Below are positions 16,201 to 24,435 of a stretch of 39,406 bases of DNA, piece by piece. The stretch is taken from the NCBI GenBank assembly GCA_902493615.1, contig CABUQK010000003.1, forward strand, positions 1 through 39,406. Direction: 5' to 3'. Both the position numbers and the translations under genes were made by a program. The DNA is from an uncultured Collinsella sp. Its GTDB lineage: Bacteria; Actinomycetota; Coriobacteriia; Coriobacteriales; Coriobacteriaceae. Under the pieces are notes generated by a model. The model saw only the letters and a program-made list of their open reading frames with translations, had not been told where the DNA came from and ran no database searches. The first letter of the stretch is position 1. Each line of letters begins with the position of its first letter.

Positions 16201-16614
16201 CAACTTGCCGAGACAGTGGTCGATCATATGCTGGATCATCTGTGCCTCAAAGCCCGCGTAGTCGCGACGGCACTCCTTCATCTTGCCGTCGACGATCACG
16301 TCATAAGCGACCTTGCACTTGATGTAGCGCGTGGACTTGGTGACCTCCTCGTGCGTCAGGCAGCTCTCCTCCATCTTGCTGGCGCCCAGGCCAAACACCA
16401 GACGGGGGTTGTAGAGCACGTGGGGCTCGCCGGCGTCGTCCAGATAGACGCAGACCTTCTTGGTAACGCCAATCTGGTTGGCGGCAAGGCAGCCGGCATC
16501 GTCGAGCGACTTGATGGTATCGATCAGGTCCTGTGCCACCGACTCATCCTCGACGGTCGCAACCTCGCAACGCTGGGACAGGATAGCCTCGTCGTGGCAA
16601 AGCTCTTTAATCAT
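16195..16614 (-). CDS. Peptide deformylase-like protein 2, catalytic Glu replaced
   Basis: 139 residues of the deformylase family. Motif I is CLAANQIG, motif II MEESCLTH (metal Cys kept, usual EGCLS changed) and motif III QHMIDHCLG. In motif III both metal His are kept but the catalytic Glu of HEIDH is Met. The N-terminus MIKELCHDEAILSQ parallels that of deformylase 1 (2144-2554). ATG 16614 is preceded by GGAGG at 5 nt, so it is preferred to ATG 16626. A protein that binds metal but cannot deformylate in the usual way is expected. Its stop lies within a 109-bp inverted repeat and it is divergent from the purine permease. Confidence 0.8.
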   Translation of the reverse strand: MIKELCHDEAILSQRCEVATVEDESVAQDLIDTIKSLDDAGCLAANQIGVTKKVCVYLDDAGEPHVLYNPRLVFGLGASKMEESCLTHEEVTKSTRYIKCKVAYDVIVDGKMKECRRDYAGFEAQMIQHMIDHCLGKLV

Positions 16615-16807
16615 ACGTTCCTCCATAGGGGTCGTTGTAACCGCTTAAGTATACGGTACCCTCACATTTTCATGCGAAAAATACCGTCCGTCTGCTACAA
16701 AGCGCCGAACATCAACATGCGAGGAACAACAGCGTCGTAAAGGGGCTATAGTGGGTGAGTTCGTGTCAATCGGCCTAAACTCGGGGCCGAACAAGGAAAG
16801 GGTATGC

Positions 16808-18118
16808 ATGGACGAACTATTTCACGTCAGTGAGCGCAAGTCCACAATCGGGACCGAACTTCGCGCTGGACTGACAACATTCCTGGCGATGGCCTACATC
16901 ATCGCCGTCAACCCCGCGGTGCTCTCGGGCGCTGGCATCGATGCGGGAGCGCTCGCCTGCGCCACCTGCCTGGGCGCCGGCATCATGACCATCTGCATGG
17001 GCATCTTCGCCAACCGCCCGCTCGCCTGCGCGTCGGGCTTAGGCGTCAACGCGATGATCGCTGGAATCACCACCACCGTCTGCGGCGGTGACTGGCACGT
17101 GGCCATGAGCGTCATCTTCCTCGAGGGTATCGTCATCTTGCTGCTCGTGCTTTGTGGCCTGCGCGAGGCCATCATGGACGCCATCCCGGTTGTCCTGCGT
17201 CACGCTATCTCGGTGGGTCTGGGCCTGTTCATCGCCATGATTGGCCTGTGCGATGCCGGCATTATCACCGCTGGCGCCGGTACACTCGTCGGTCTGGGCG
17301 ACATCACCTCCCCCACCTTCATCGTCGGCATCATCTCCACCCTGGTGACAGTCGCCCTCGCCTGCCGCAACGTCCCCGGCTCGCTGCTCATCGGCATCGT
17401 CGTCGCCGTCATCGCCGGTATCCCCCTAGGTGTGACCCATGCTCCGACCGGTATCATCGCCCCGCTCGACTTCTCGAGCATCGGTGGCCCCATCGCCGAC
17501 GCCGGCGGCGTGCCCGCCATCGTCAAGGTCCTTACCGACCCCGCGCTCCTCGTCATCTCGTTCTCGCTGCTCATGAGTGACTTCTTCGACACCATGGGCA
17601 CCGCGATGGCCGTGGCCAAGCAGGGCAAGTTCCTCACCGACGACGGCAACGTCGAGAATATCAAGGAGATCCTGATCGTCGACTCCGCCGCCGCTGCTGT
17701 GGGCGGTTTTATGGGCGTCTCCTCCATCACCACCTTCGTCGAGTCCACCTCTGGCGCTGCCGACGGTGGCCGCACGGGCCTCACCTCCGTCACCACCGGC
17801 GTGCTGTTCATTCTCGCCGCGTTCTTCTCCCCCATCGTCACCATCGTTTCCAGCGCCGCCACCTGCGGCGCCCTGGTCTACGTCGGCTACCTCATGATGA
17901 GCGAGGCCTCCGAGATCGACTGGTCCGACGTGTCGCAGGGTTTCCCGGCGTTCATGATTGTCGCCGGCGTGCCCTTCACCTACTCCATCTCTGCCGGCAT
18001 TGGCCTGGGCTTTATCGCCTACGTGATCGTCGCGCTCTTTAAGGGCGAGGCCTCCAAGATCAAGCCGCTCATGTGGATCGCAGCCCTTGCCTTCCTCGTC
18101 TACTTCTTCGTAGCGTAA
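16808..18118 (+). CDS. NCS2 purine permease, AzgA/PbuG type
   Basis: A 436-residue adenine/guanine/hypoxanthine:H+ symporter. Seen: LRAGLTTFLAMAYIIAVNP at the N-terminus, LGVNAMIAG, LLMSDFFDTMGTAMAVA and TTFVESTSGAADGGRTGLTS, all hallmarks of the AzgA branch, with about 12-14 membrane segments. The chosen ATG at 16808 follows AAGGAAAGGG; the frame is open 57 nt further left without a better site. No purine riboswitch signature could be seen in the 193-nt leader. A strong terminator follows the gene, so it is probably transcribed alone. Confidence 0.92.
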   Translation: MDELFHVSERKSTIGTELRAGLTTFLAMAYIIAVNPAVLSGAGIDAGALACATCLGAGIMTICMGIFANRPLACASGLGVNAMIAGITTTVCGGDWHVAMSVIFLEGIVILLLVLCGLREAIMDAIPVVLRHAISVGLGLFIAMIGLCDAGIITAGAGTLVGLGDITSPTFIVGIISTLVTVALACRNVPGSLLIGIVVAVIAGIPLGVTHAPTGIIAPLDFSSIGGPIADAGGVPAIVKVLTDPALLVISFSLLMSDFFDTMGTAMAVAKQGKFLTDDGNVENIKEILIVDSAAAAVGGFMGVSSITTFVESTSGAADGGRTGLTSVTTGVLFILAAFFSPIVTIVSSAATCGALVYVGYLMMSEASEIDWSDVSQGFPAFMIVAGVPFTYSISAGIGLGFIAYVIVALFKGEASKIKPLMWIAALAFLVYFFVA

Positions 18119-18147
18119 CGGCAAAGCTGCCAAAGCAGAACACCAAA

Positions 18148-18184
18148 GCGCGGAGTCGCATCGAGCGGCTCCGCGCCTTTCTTT
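18148..18184 (+). terminator. Terminator after the purine permease
   Basis: A 12-bp stem (GCGCGGAGTCGC/GCGGCTCCGCGC, one G-T pair) with loop ATCGA, followed by CTTTCTTTT, 29 nt after the stop codon. A textbook rho-independent terminator. Confidence 0.85.
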
Positions 18185-18254
18185 TAGCGTCTGCCCCCGT
18201 GCCAGCGTGCGACAATTGAGGCTGTCAATATCACAACACCGAGAGAAGCCTGCC

Positions 18255-18920
18255 TTGGAAGTGCATCAGAAGCAGATAACCGTTTATTCAGAGTGTGCGG
18301 AAGGCGCGCCCGCCATCTATCTCCCCGTGGTTATGGGCGACGGTAGTGGAGTCTACGAGCGCTGCCGAGAGCTCGACTGCCCGCCGTTCACCCTTGTCGC
18401 CATTGGAGAGCTCGATTGGAATCGCGAACTGAGCCCTTGGGCATGCGATGGTACCGTACGCGATAGCCAGCCCTTTGGCGGTCAGGCGTCCGGATTTCTC
18501 AATGAACTGCTGAACCGGATAATCCCAAAGGTCGAATTATCGCTCCCACAGCCACCTGCTTGGCGTGGCATTGCCGGTTATTCGCTGGCGGGCCTCTTTT
18601 CGCTTTGGGCCCTCTGGCAAACCGATGCCTTTGACTGTGCCGCAAGCGCATCGGGGTCCCTGTGGTTTCCCGGCTTTATCGACTATGCGCACGAGCACAC
18701 GATAGCGAGCACGCCCGACGCCGTCTACCTGTCGCTCGGCAAAAAAGAAACCAAGACGCCCAACCGCATGATGAGGCACGTACTCGACGATACGCACGCG
18801 ATGGAAGAGCTGTTTATCGAGCGTGACATTCCAACAACGCTGGAGCTCAACCCCGGCAATCACTTTGCCCAAACTGACCTGCGCATGGCGCGCGGCATCC
18901 ACTGGATACTGACGCATTAA
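18255..18920 (+). CDS. Alpha/beta-hydrolase, esterase-like
   Basis: 221 residues with an alpha/beta-hydrolase pattern: APAIYLPVVMGDGSGVYE near the oxyanion region, the nucleophile elbow GYSLAGLFS (GxSxxG), a LYLSLGKKE-like strand and a C-terminal GNHFAQTD that carries the likely catalytic His. This resembles the esterase D / IroE-like group, which cleaves small or siderophore esters; the substrate here is unknown. TTG 18255 is preferred because GAGAGAAG lies just upstream; a GTG at 18207 lies within promoter-like sequence and has no ribosome site. The single gene is bounded by terminators on both sides. Confidence 0.75.
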   Translation: MEVHQKQITVYSECAEGAPAIYLPVVMGDGSGVYERCRELDCPPFTLVAIGELDWNRELSPWACDGTVRDSQPFGGQASGFLNELLNRIIPKVELSLPQPPAWRGIAGYSLAGLFSLWALWQTDAFDCAASASGSLWFPGFIDYAHEHTIASTPDAVYLSLGKKETKTPNRMMRHVLDDTHAMEELFIERDIPTTLELNPGNHFAQTDLRMARGIHWILTH

Positions 18921-18958
18921 AAATGGCGTCCACGCGTACGCACGGGCGCCATTTTTTG
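18919..18958 (+). terminator. Terminator after the esterase gene
   Basis: Stem AAAAATGGCG/CGCCATTTTT with an 18-nt GC-rich inner part and a TTTTTT run; the left arm starts in the stop codon itself. Confidence 0.8.
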
Positions 18959-19154
18959 ATTTAGCTGAACACAACTACTATTCGACAGTCTCCTCGAGTT
19001 CAGATACGGCGGGCGTCGAGGATTGGGACATGGAAGTCCTTTCATGATGGAAGGGCGTTCAGACATATCGGATAACCTGCCCGAACGATACGATCCGAAC
19101 CATTGTACGTGATACGCCATGTCTCGCACGCGCCGCCACCTGCAAACGGTAGCG

Positions 19155-20288
19155 TTACTTCCAAACGCGCTCGGCAATGCGCTTGACCAGCGCGATCTTC
19201 GCCCATTGCTCGTCCTCGGTCAGCTTGTTGCCAATCTCGCAGCTGGCAAAGCCGCACTGGGGCGACAGGTACAGATTCTCGAGCGGCACGTACTTAGCGG
19301 CTTCGCGGATGCGCTCGACGATAACATCCTCGTTCTCGAGCTCTGCCGCCTTGGTGGTTACCAAGCCCAGCACGACCTTCTTGCCGGGAGCGACGTACTT
19401 GAGCGGCTCAAAGCCGCCGGCGCGCGGCGTGTCGAACTCCAGATAGAACGCATCGACATTCTCATGTGCGAACAGATACGGAGCGATAGGGTCGTAGCCG
19501 CCTTCAAAAGCGTAGGTGGAGTGGTAGTTGCCGCGGCACACGTGCGTGTTGATGACCAAATCGTCGGGCTTGCCCTCGATGGCGGCGTTGTTGAGCGCCA
19601 CGCCCAGCTCGCTTACCTTTTGCAGGTCGACCGGGCTCATGCCGGTTTTGGCGACAAAATCGGTATCGCAGTAGATGCCCCAGGTGCAGTCATCAAACTG
19701 GATGTTGCGGCAGCCTGCTGCGTACAGGTCGGCGATCACCGTGCGATAAGCGGCTGCAATGGCGTCGGCAAGTTCCTCATCGGTCTTATAGACAGCGCGC
19801 AGGCTCTCCTGCTGGCCATCGCAGCGATCGAGCGTGACCTCAGAGAACGTCTGGATCGGCGCCGGAATGGTCTGGCGTGCGACCTGGCCCTCCTCCTCAA
19901 GCGCCTTGACGAACTTAAAATGCTCGACGAACGGGTGGTTCTCGCCGCTAATGGGACCGGTAACCACGGCGGTGTCGGCTGTCGTCTCCTCGTCATGGAA
20001 CATATAACCCGTGCGTGAGGTGCGGCGCTCAATGCCGTTAAGGCCCCACATAAAATCGAGGTGCCAGTAGCTGCGGCGGAACTCGCCATCGGTGATCACC
20101 TGCAGGCCGGCGGCCTTCTGCTTGGCCACCAAATCGCGAATGGCATCGTCCTCGACGGCCTTAAGGCCGGAAGCGTCGAGTTTACCCGCGACATAGGCGG
20201 CACGGGCGTCCTTTACAGCCTGCGGACGAAGAAAGCTGCCGACGATATCGGCGCGAAACGGCGCGTTCGGTTGAATCGAAGTGCTCAT
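19155..20288 (-). CDS. MetE C-terminal-like methyltransferase (YxjG/YxjH type)
   Basis: 377 residues equal to the catalytic C-terminal half of cobalamin-independent methionine synthase, as in the short YxjG/YxjH group. Seen: FRADIVGSFLRP at the start, ITDGEFRRSYWHLDF, IQFDDCTWG, and the zinc ligands: His and Cys in INTHVCRGN, Glu in FYLEFD and Cys in LSPQCGF. It probably methylates homocysteine to methionine from a small methyl donor, since the folate-binding N-terminal half of MetE is absent. ATG 20288 follows AGGGAG at 7 nt. It lies downstream of a LysR gene on the same strand, with a LysR-type palindrome in between, which suggests control by methionine/homocysteine state. Confidence 0.88.
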   Translation of the reverse strand: MSTSIQPNAPFRADIVGSFLRPQAVKDARAAYVAGKLDASGLKAVEDDAIRDLVAKQKAAGLQVITDGEFRRSYWHLDFMWGLNGIERRTSRTGYMFHDEETTADTAVVTGPISGENHPFVEHFKFVKALEEEGQVARQTIPAPIQTFSEVTLDRCDGQQESLRAVYKTDEELADAIAAAYRTVIADLYAAGCRNIQFDDCTWGIYCDTDFVAKTGMSPVDLQKVSELGVALNNAAIEGKPDDLVINTHVCRGNYHSTYAFEGGYDPIAPYLFAHENVDAFYLEFDTPRAGGFEPLKYVAPGKKVVLGLVTTKAAELENEDVIVERIREAAKYVPLENLYLSPQCGFASCEIGNKLTEDEQWAKIALVKRIAERVWK

Positions 20289-20374
20289 AGATATCTCCCT
20301 TTGCATTGGTTGCTTTACTGGGACAGAGTATGAGCGCTCATATGACCATCGTAAAATATACGTTTATAACAGTT

Positions 20375-20397
20375 TGATATAGATGTTTCCTATATCA
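20375..20397. promoter_or_regulatory. LysR/MetR-like box upstream of the MetE-like gene
   Basis: Perfect inverted repeat TGATATAG-N7-CTATATCA with a T-N11-A core. From memory, MetR/MtaR-type LysR regulators of streptococci use a box with the same TATAG-N7-CTATA outline. It lies 87-109 nt before the MetE-like start, next to TATAAA and TATATT -10 candidates on the minus strand. Confidence 0.6.
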
Positions 20398-20443
20398 GTC
20401 TGGACTGTCATAAAGAGACTTGAACCGTGCGGAGCACAGCAGC

Positions 20444-21340
20444 CTAGATATGCTGACGAATCGCGTCGATATAGGCCCGACCGTAGCGCGTAAGCGTCGT
20501 GTTCTTGCGCGTGATGATGCCAATCTCCATGTACTCGTCCACGTCGAGCGGAATCGAGATAATGCCGGGGCCGTTGAGCTCGTGGCTGATCACGCCCGAG
20601 CATACCGTGTAGCCGTTGAGGCCCATGGCCAAATTGAACAACGTCGCACGGTCGCGCACGCGGATATTTTTGCGACGCTCGAACGTCGAGGTCAGCTCCT
20701 CGGAATAGTAAAACGAGTTGTAGCTGCCCTGCTCGTAGGACAGGAACGGGTAGTCTTCCAGATCCTCGAGCGTCACGCTGGAGCGGTCCGCCAGCGGATG
20801 GTCGGCGCAGACGAAGACATGCGGCATGGCGCAGAAGAGCCCTTCGAACACGAGCTCGTTGGCCGCCAGCATGCGCTCGATGACCTCGCGGTTATGCTCG
20901 GATAAGTACAGGATGCCCAGTTCGCTTTTCATATGCGCGACATCCTCGATAATCTCGTGAGTCTGCTCCTCGCGCAGGGTGAAGTCGTAACGCGCGGCAT
21001 CGAACTCGCGGATCACGTCGACAAACGCGTTGACGGCAAAGGAATAATGCTGGCAGCTCACACTAAAGTGCGGCACCTGCTCGGATGCGCCCTTGTACTT
21101 GCCCTCGAGCAGGTCGGCCTGGTCGAGTACCTGGCGCGCATAGCCCAAGAAGGTCTCGCCTTCCTCGGACACAATGACGCCCTTGTTGGTGCGCTCAAAG
21201 ATGTGCACACCCATCTCGTTTTCGAGATCGCGAATCGACGCGGTAATCGAAGGCTGCGACACAAAGAGACGGCGCGAGGCCTCGGTAATGCTGCCGCATT
21301 CGGCAACTTTGACGACATATCTGAGCTGCTGGAGCTTCAT
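20444..21340 (-). CDS. LysR-family regulator 3, probable methionine/cysteine regulator
   Basis: 298 residues. The HTH (KLQQLRYVVKVAECGSITEA, then SRRLFVSQPSITASIRDLE) occupies 1-60, followed by an effector domain with FSVSCQHYSFAVNAFVDVI at ~90. The N-terminus is of the CysB/CmbR-like type (LQQLRYVVKVAE). ATG 21340 follows AAGGAG at 7 nt; upstream in-frame sequence belongs to the HAD gene region. It sits 10 nt after the HAD gene and 155 nt before the MetE-like gene, whose leader carries a matching palindrome, so it most likely controls methionine synthesis. The exact effector is inferred from neighbours only. Confidence 0.88.
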   Translation of the reverse strand: MKLQQLRYVVKVAECGSITEASRRLFVSQPSITASIRDLENEMGVHIFERTNKGVIVSEEGETFLGYARQVLDQADLLEGKYKGASEQVPHFSVSCQHYSFAVNAFVDVIREFDAARYDFTLREEQTHEIIEDVAHMKSELGILYLSEHNREVIERMLAANELVFEGLFCAMPHVFVCADHPLADRSSVTLEDLEDYPFLSYEQGSYNSFYYSEELTSTFERRKNIRVRDRATLFNLAMGLNGYTVCSGVISHELNGPGIISIPLDVDEYMEIGIITRKNTTLTRYGRAYIDAIRQHI

Positions 21341-21350
21341 GGCTGTCTCC

Positions 21351-22259
21351 TTAGCTGTTCGCGAAATTCGCGTCGGCTGCACCCTCCTGACGCATAAACG
21401 GCGGCATCTCCCCCGTCGCGGCGCAGGCGGCAATCTGATGCAGAGCCCCGGCGACCGCATCATCTGCCGCGGCGCCGATATGCCAGCGCGCGGCAGCCGT
21501 GACGGCCTCATTGGCATTGGCAACTGCAACGGAGTTGGGAACGGCATCGATCATGGGCAGATCGTTATCGGAATCGCCAAATACGGCCACCTCGTCGGGC
21601 GTCAGGCCCAAGGCGCGCGCCAGCTCCAGCGCAGCGCAGCCCTTGTCCCAACCATCCGGAAGGATGTCGAACAGGCGCACTCGGTTGTTGGGAAACACAA
21701 GCGAGAGTTCCGGCACCTCAACGGCAACGCGCTCGCGTAGCTCCGCGAGCTCCTCACGCGAACGGGCACTCCAGATATTCGCCTTAAACACCGGCGCGCC
21801 ATCGACGACGGGACGACACGGGGCCTCTTCGCCTTTGAGCCACGCATTGCCGCCCGACTCCATAGCGCGACGCACACGCTCGGGATTGCTCGTCACGCAA
21901 TAGGCATCGTTGCCCCAAAAGTCATCGCCCAGGCTGTAGACTTTTAGAAATGTATCGTCGGTCTCTTGCTCCAGATAGTCAGCCAAACGCATCAGAGCAT
22001 CATTGTCGATTGCGCGCGAAGCGACTACTTCGCCGTCGACAAACATCACCTGGCCGTTACAGAACGCACCGGTCGAAAAACACTCGGAACGGTTTTTGAA
22101 TATCCAGCCCATCGCGGACGGCTGACGACCCGAAACCGGCCCAAAGTGCAGACCCGCCGCCTGCATGGCATGAATACCCTCAATGGCGTAGTCGCTGGCG
22201 CCGTCATGCCCGGCTGGAATCAGTGTATCGTCCATATCGGTCAGCACAAGTTTAATCAT
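21351..22259 (-). CDS. HAD-superfamily phosphatase, Cof/IIB type
   Basis: 302 residues. HAD motif I is LTDMDDTL at the N-terminus (both Asp present), motif II lies in FGPVSGRQ, the motif III Lys in PDGWDKGCAALEL, and motif IV is FGDSDNDLPMI. The large cap between residues ~85 and 190 is of the IIB (Cof) type. Members dephosphorylate sugar phosphates, flavin or pyridoxal phosphates; the substrate here is open. The last ~30 residues (AGALHQIAACAATGEMPPF onward) extend beyond the usual fold. It precedes LysR 3 by 10 nt and is probably cotranscribed with it. Confidence 0.88.
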   Translation of the reverse strand: MIKLVLTDMDDTLIPAGHDGASDYAIEGIHAMQAAGLHFGPVSGRQPSAMGWIFKNRSECFSTGAFCNGQVMFVDGEVVASRAIDNDALMRLADYLEQETDDTFLKVYSLGDDFWGNDAYCVTSNPERVRRAMESGGNAWLKGEEAPCRPVVDGAPVFKANIWSARSREELAELRERVAVEVPELSLVFPNNRVRLFDILPDGWDKGCAALELARALGLTPDEVAVFGDSDNDLPMIDAVPNSVAVANANEAVTAAARWHIGAAADDAVAGALHQIAACAATGEMPPFMRQEGAADANFANS

Positions 22260-22296
22260 AAGGCCCCCATTCGTATCGGTCCTACCTATTGTAACG

Positions 22297-22331
22297 ACCT
22301 GCCAAAATAAACCTGTCCCTTTTTGGCAGGT
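22297..22331. repeat. Dispersed palindrome, copy 1 (one arm decayed)
   Basis: The same 16-CTG-16 plan as three other copies in this window. Outer arms ACCTGCCAAAA/TTTTGGCAGGT pair over 11 bp; the right inner arm keeps TCCCT after CTG, but the left inner arm reads TAAAC and no longer pairs. It lies between the HAD gene and the thiM riboswitch, at the likely thiM promoter. Confidence 0.6.
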
Positions 22332-22355
22332 GCGCTAGTATAGGGAACAACAGAT

Positions 22356-22454
22356 TCGATGCGGGAGTGCCGGCGGTGCAAACCACAAGGCTGAGAGGGC
22401 ATGGGGCCCAATCCTTTGAACCTGTCAGTTAATGCTGGCGTAGGGAGCATGCCG
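22356..22454 (+). ncRNA. TPP riboswitch (THI element)
   Basis: Contains the conserved blocks in order: GCGGGAGTGCC, AAGGCTGAGAGGG (the pyrimidine-sensor GGCTGAGA), CCTTTGAACCTGTCAGTTAATGC within the pyrophosphate-sensor helix, and GCGTAGGGAGC closing helix P1. It lies directly before a terminator and thiM, so thiamine pyrophosphate should reduce expression of thiM, the binding protein and thiE. A TAGTATAGG sequence at 22336-22344 may be the -10 region. Confidence 0.95.
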
Positions 22455-22461
22455 CCTTTAC

Positions 22462-22493
22462 AGGGGCGCTGTCTATGCACAGCGCCCCTTTTC
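22462..22493 (+). terminator. Expression platform terminator of the TPP riboswitch
   Basis: An 11-bp perfect stem (AGGGGCGCTGT and its complement, 22462-22472/22479-22489), loop CTATGC, then TTTTC. It ends about 20 nt before the thiM start and fits attenuation when TPP is bound. Confidence 0.85.
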
Positions 22494-22514
22494 TATGCCA
22501 AGGAGGCATGTGCA

Positions 22515-23354
22515 GTGATTGATTCGGAACAGCTTAAGCAACATATGGTCAAGGCCGTAGAGGAAATTCGCGCCACCAATCCGATGGCCGGCTCCATCAC
22601 CAACACGGTGACGATCGACTTTGTCGCCAACGCACAGCTCGCCGTGGGCGGATCGGCCGCCATGGTCTATCTGCCCGACGAGGGCGAGGCGCTCGTTGCC
22701 GGCGGCGGCGCCATCTATCTCAACATGGGCACGCTCTTCCCTATCTACGAGCAGACGATTCCCCGCGCGGCGAAGGCGGCACACGACGCCGGCAAGCCCT
22801 GGGTGCTCGATCCGGTGGGCCTGGGTATCGGCAGCCTGCGCACCCAGCTGGTAAACGAGCTCAAGCAGTACAAGCCCGCCATCGTGCGCGGCAACGCCTC
22901 CGAGATTATCGCACTCGCCGGCCTGTGGGGTCTTGAGGGCGAGGCGGCTGATCTGAGCCGCGTGCGTGGTGTCGATACCACCGACACGGTCGACGCCGCC
23001 CGCGATGCCGCCGTGGCGCTCGCTCGCCACACCGGTGGCGCCGTTGTGGTCTCGGGCGAAGTCGACCTAATCACCGACGGCACGACGGTGGCCAAGTCTC
23101 ACGGCGGCAGCCCGCTCATGTCCAAGATCACCGGCTGCGGCTGCTCGCAGGGCGGCGTGCTGGCCGTGTATGCCTGCGCCGCCGACCCGTTTACGGCAGC
23201 CGTCTGCGGCACCGCCGTCTACAACGCGGCCGGCACGCGTGCCGCCGCTGTCGCCGACGCCCCGGCAAGCTTTAAGGTCGCCTTTATCGACGAGCTCTAC
23301 CGCGCAACCGCCCAAGACATCGCCGATAACCGACTCGAGCTCGAGGAGGCATAG
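22515..23354 (+). CDS. thiM: Hydroxyethylthiazole kinase
   Basis: A 279-residue ribokinase-fold enzyme that phosphorylates 4-methyl-5-(2-hydroxyethyl)thiazole for thiamine salvage. Seen: NPMAGSITNTVTIDFVANAQLAVGG split over the substrate site, VLDPVGLG, IVRGNASEI, and the P-loop-like MSKITGCGCSQGG with the catalytic Cys. GTG 22515 follows AGGAGG at 8 nt; the ATG just upstream (22508) is out of frame and stops at once. It is the first gene of a TPP-riboswitch operon. Length is slightly above the usual 262-275. Confidence 0.95.
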   Translation: MIDSEQLKQHMVKAVEEIRATNPMAGSITNTVTIDFVANAQLAVGGSAAMVYLPDEGEALVAGGGAIYLNMGTLFPIYEQTIPRAAKAAHDAGKPWVLDPVGLGIGSLRTQLVNELKQYKPAIVRGNASEIIALAGLWGLEGEAADLSRVRGVDTTDTVDAARDAAVALARHTGGAVVVSGEVDLITDGTTVAKSHGGSPLMSKITGCGCSQGGVLAVYACAADPFTAAVCGTAVYNAAGTRAAAVADAPASFKVAFIDELYRATAQDIADNRLELEEA

Positions 23355-23357
23355 GCC

Positions 23358-23699
23358 ATGTCCGAGCCCGCAACCAATGCCGGCATGAACACGCTCGTCG
23401 CCGTGGCCATCGCCCCGTGCGGCACCGGCGATGAGCTATCCGCCGAGGTCGCCGAGGTCGTGCGTGTCATTCGCGAGAGCGGCCTGCCCAACCGCACCAC
23501 CTCCATGTTCACCGAGATCGAGGGCGACTGGGACGAGGTCATGCAGGTCGTGCGCGACGCAACCTTTGTGTTGGCGAGCAAGGGCATCCGCACCGAAGTC
23601 GTGCTCAAAGCCGATATTCGACCCGGATTTACCGACACCATGACCGGCAAACTCGAGCGCATGGAAGCACAGATCAAAAAGCAGGAGGAAGCACGATGA
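23358..23699 (+). CDS. Thiamine-binding MTH1187/YkoF-like protein
   Basis: 113 residues of the small MTH1187 family (thiamine-binding domain as in YkoF). Seen: LVAVAIAPCGTGDELSAEVA at the first strand, VIRESGLPNRTTSMFTEIEG, and DWDEVMQVVRDATFVLASKG, all typical. It lies 3 nt after thiM and its stop overlaps the thiE ATG (ATGA), so it is made with the thiamine-salvage enzymes. A role in holding thiamine or its pyrimidine part in the cytoplasm is likely; the exact function is not settled for the family. Confidence 0.85.
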   Translation: MSEPATNAGMNTLVAVAIAPCGTGDELSAEVAEVVRVIRESGLPNRTTSMFTEIEGDWDEVMQVVRDATFVLASKGIRTEVVLKADIRPGFTDTMTGKLERMEAQIKKQEEAR

Positions 23700-24391
23700 G
23701 CATCCGCGACAACCTTGATATCTCGGCCTATCTGGTACTCGGCCCCGAAAACACGCTCGGGCGCCCCGTGGGCGATGTGGTGGCCCAGGCGCTCGACGCA
23801 GGCTTTACCTGCATCCAGGTGCGCTCCAAGGTGGCAAGCGCCCGCGAGATCATCGCGCTGACCGGCGACGCCGCGCAGGCAATCGCACAGGCCGGCAAGA
23901 CCGGTCGGGTCGCCCTGTTAATCGACGACCGCCTGGACTGCGTACTCGCCGCGCGCGAGCAGGGTATTGCTGTCGATGGCGTGCATGTAGGCCAGAGCGA
24001 CATTCCCGTCGAGGTCTGCCGCAAACTTTTGGGCCCCGATGCCATCGACAGCCTTTCGGCCCGCTGCGAGGAGATGCTCGAGTACGTCAAGACCGCCGAC
24101 ATGAGCCTAGTCGACTACCTGGGCATCGGCCCACTCCACGAGACCGAGACCAAGCGCGACTGCGGACGCGCGGCCGACGGCTCTATCATCACCAAGAGCT
24201 TTGAGGACCTGGCCGCACTCCACGCGGCAAGCCCCGTGCCCATCGTGGTGGGCGGCGGCGTCAAGACGGCCGACTTGCCGCAGCTCAAGGCCACCGGCGT
24301 CGACGGCTTCTTTGTGGTGAGTGCCGTCTGCAGCGCCGATGACCCCTACGCCGCGGCCAAGGAGCTCGTCGACACCTGGCAGCAGGCATAG
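23696..24391 (+). CDS. thiE: Thiamine-phosphate synthase
   Basis: A 231-residue TIM-barrel enzyme joining hydroxymethylpyrimidine diphosphate with thiazole phosphate. Seen: LVLGPENTL at strand 1, GFTCIQVRSKVA (substrate Gln-Arg pair), LLIDDRLDCVLAA, VDGVHVGQSDIP, YLGIGPLHETETK and PIVVGGGVKTADLP. Length is slightly above the usual 210-220, with a longer insertion before YLGIGP. It is the last gene of the riboswitch operon, overlapping the binding protein by ATGA. No thiD gene follows, so the pyrimidine kinase must be elsewhere. Confidence 0.92.
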   Translation: MSIRDNLDISAYLVLGPENTLGRPVGDVVAQALDAGFTCIQVRSKVASAREIIALTGDAAQAIAQAGKTGRVALLIDDRLDCVLAAREQGIAVDGVHVGQSDIPVEVCRKLLGPDAIDSLSARCEEMLEYVKTADMSLVDYLGIGPLHETETKRDCGRAADGSIITKSFEDLAALHAASPVPIVVGGGVKTADLPQLKATGVDGFFVVSAVCSADDPYAAAKELVDTWQQA

Positions 24392-24435
24392 GCATAGGCC
24401 GAGCAGTTGCTCCGCGACCCCATAACTTCAGCAAT

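Noticed and set aside
16107..16322. 71-residue plus-strand protein
   Set aside because: It runs through the 109-bp inverted repeat and then antisense to deformylase 2; the composition (Arg/Lys-rich) is that of a shadow frame.
16640..16740. Purine riboswitch before the AzgA/PbuG permease
   Set aside because: None of the conserved loop and junction sequences of the purine aptamer could be found; only a short ACGGTA/TACCGT inverted repeat is present.
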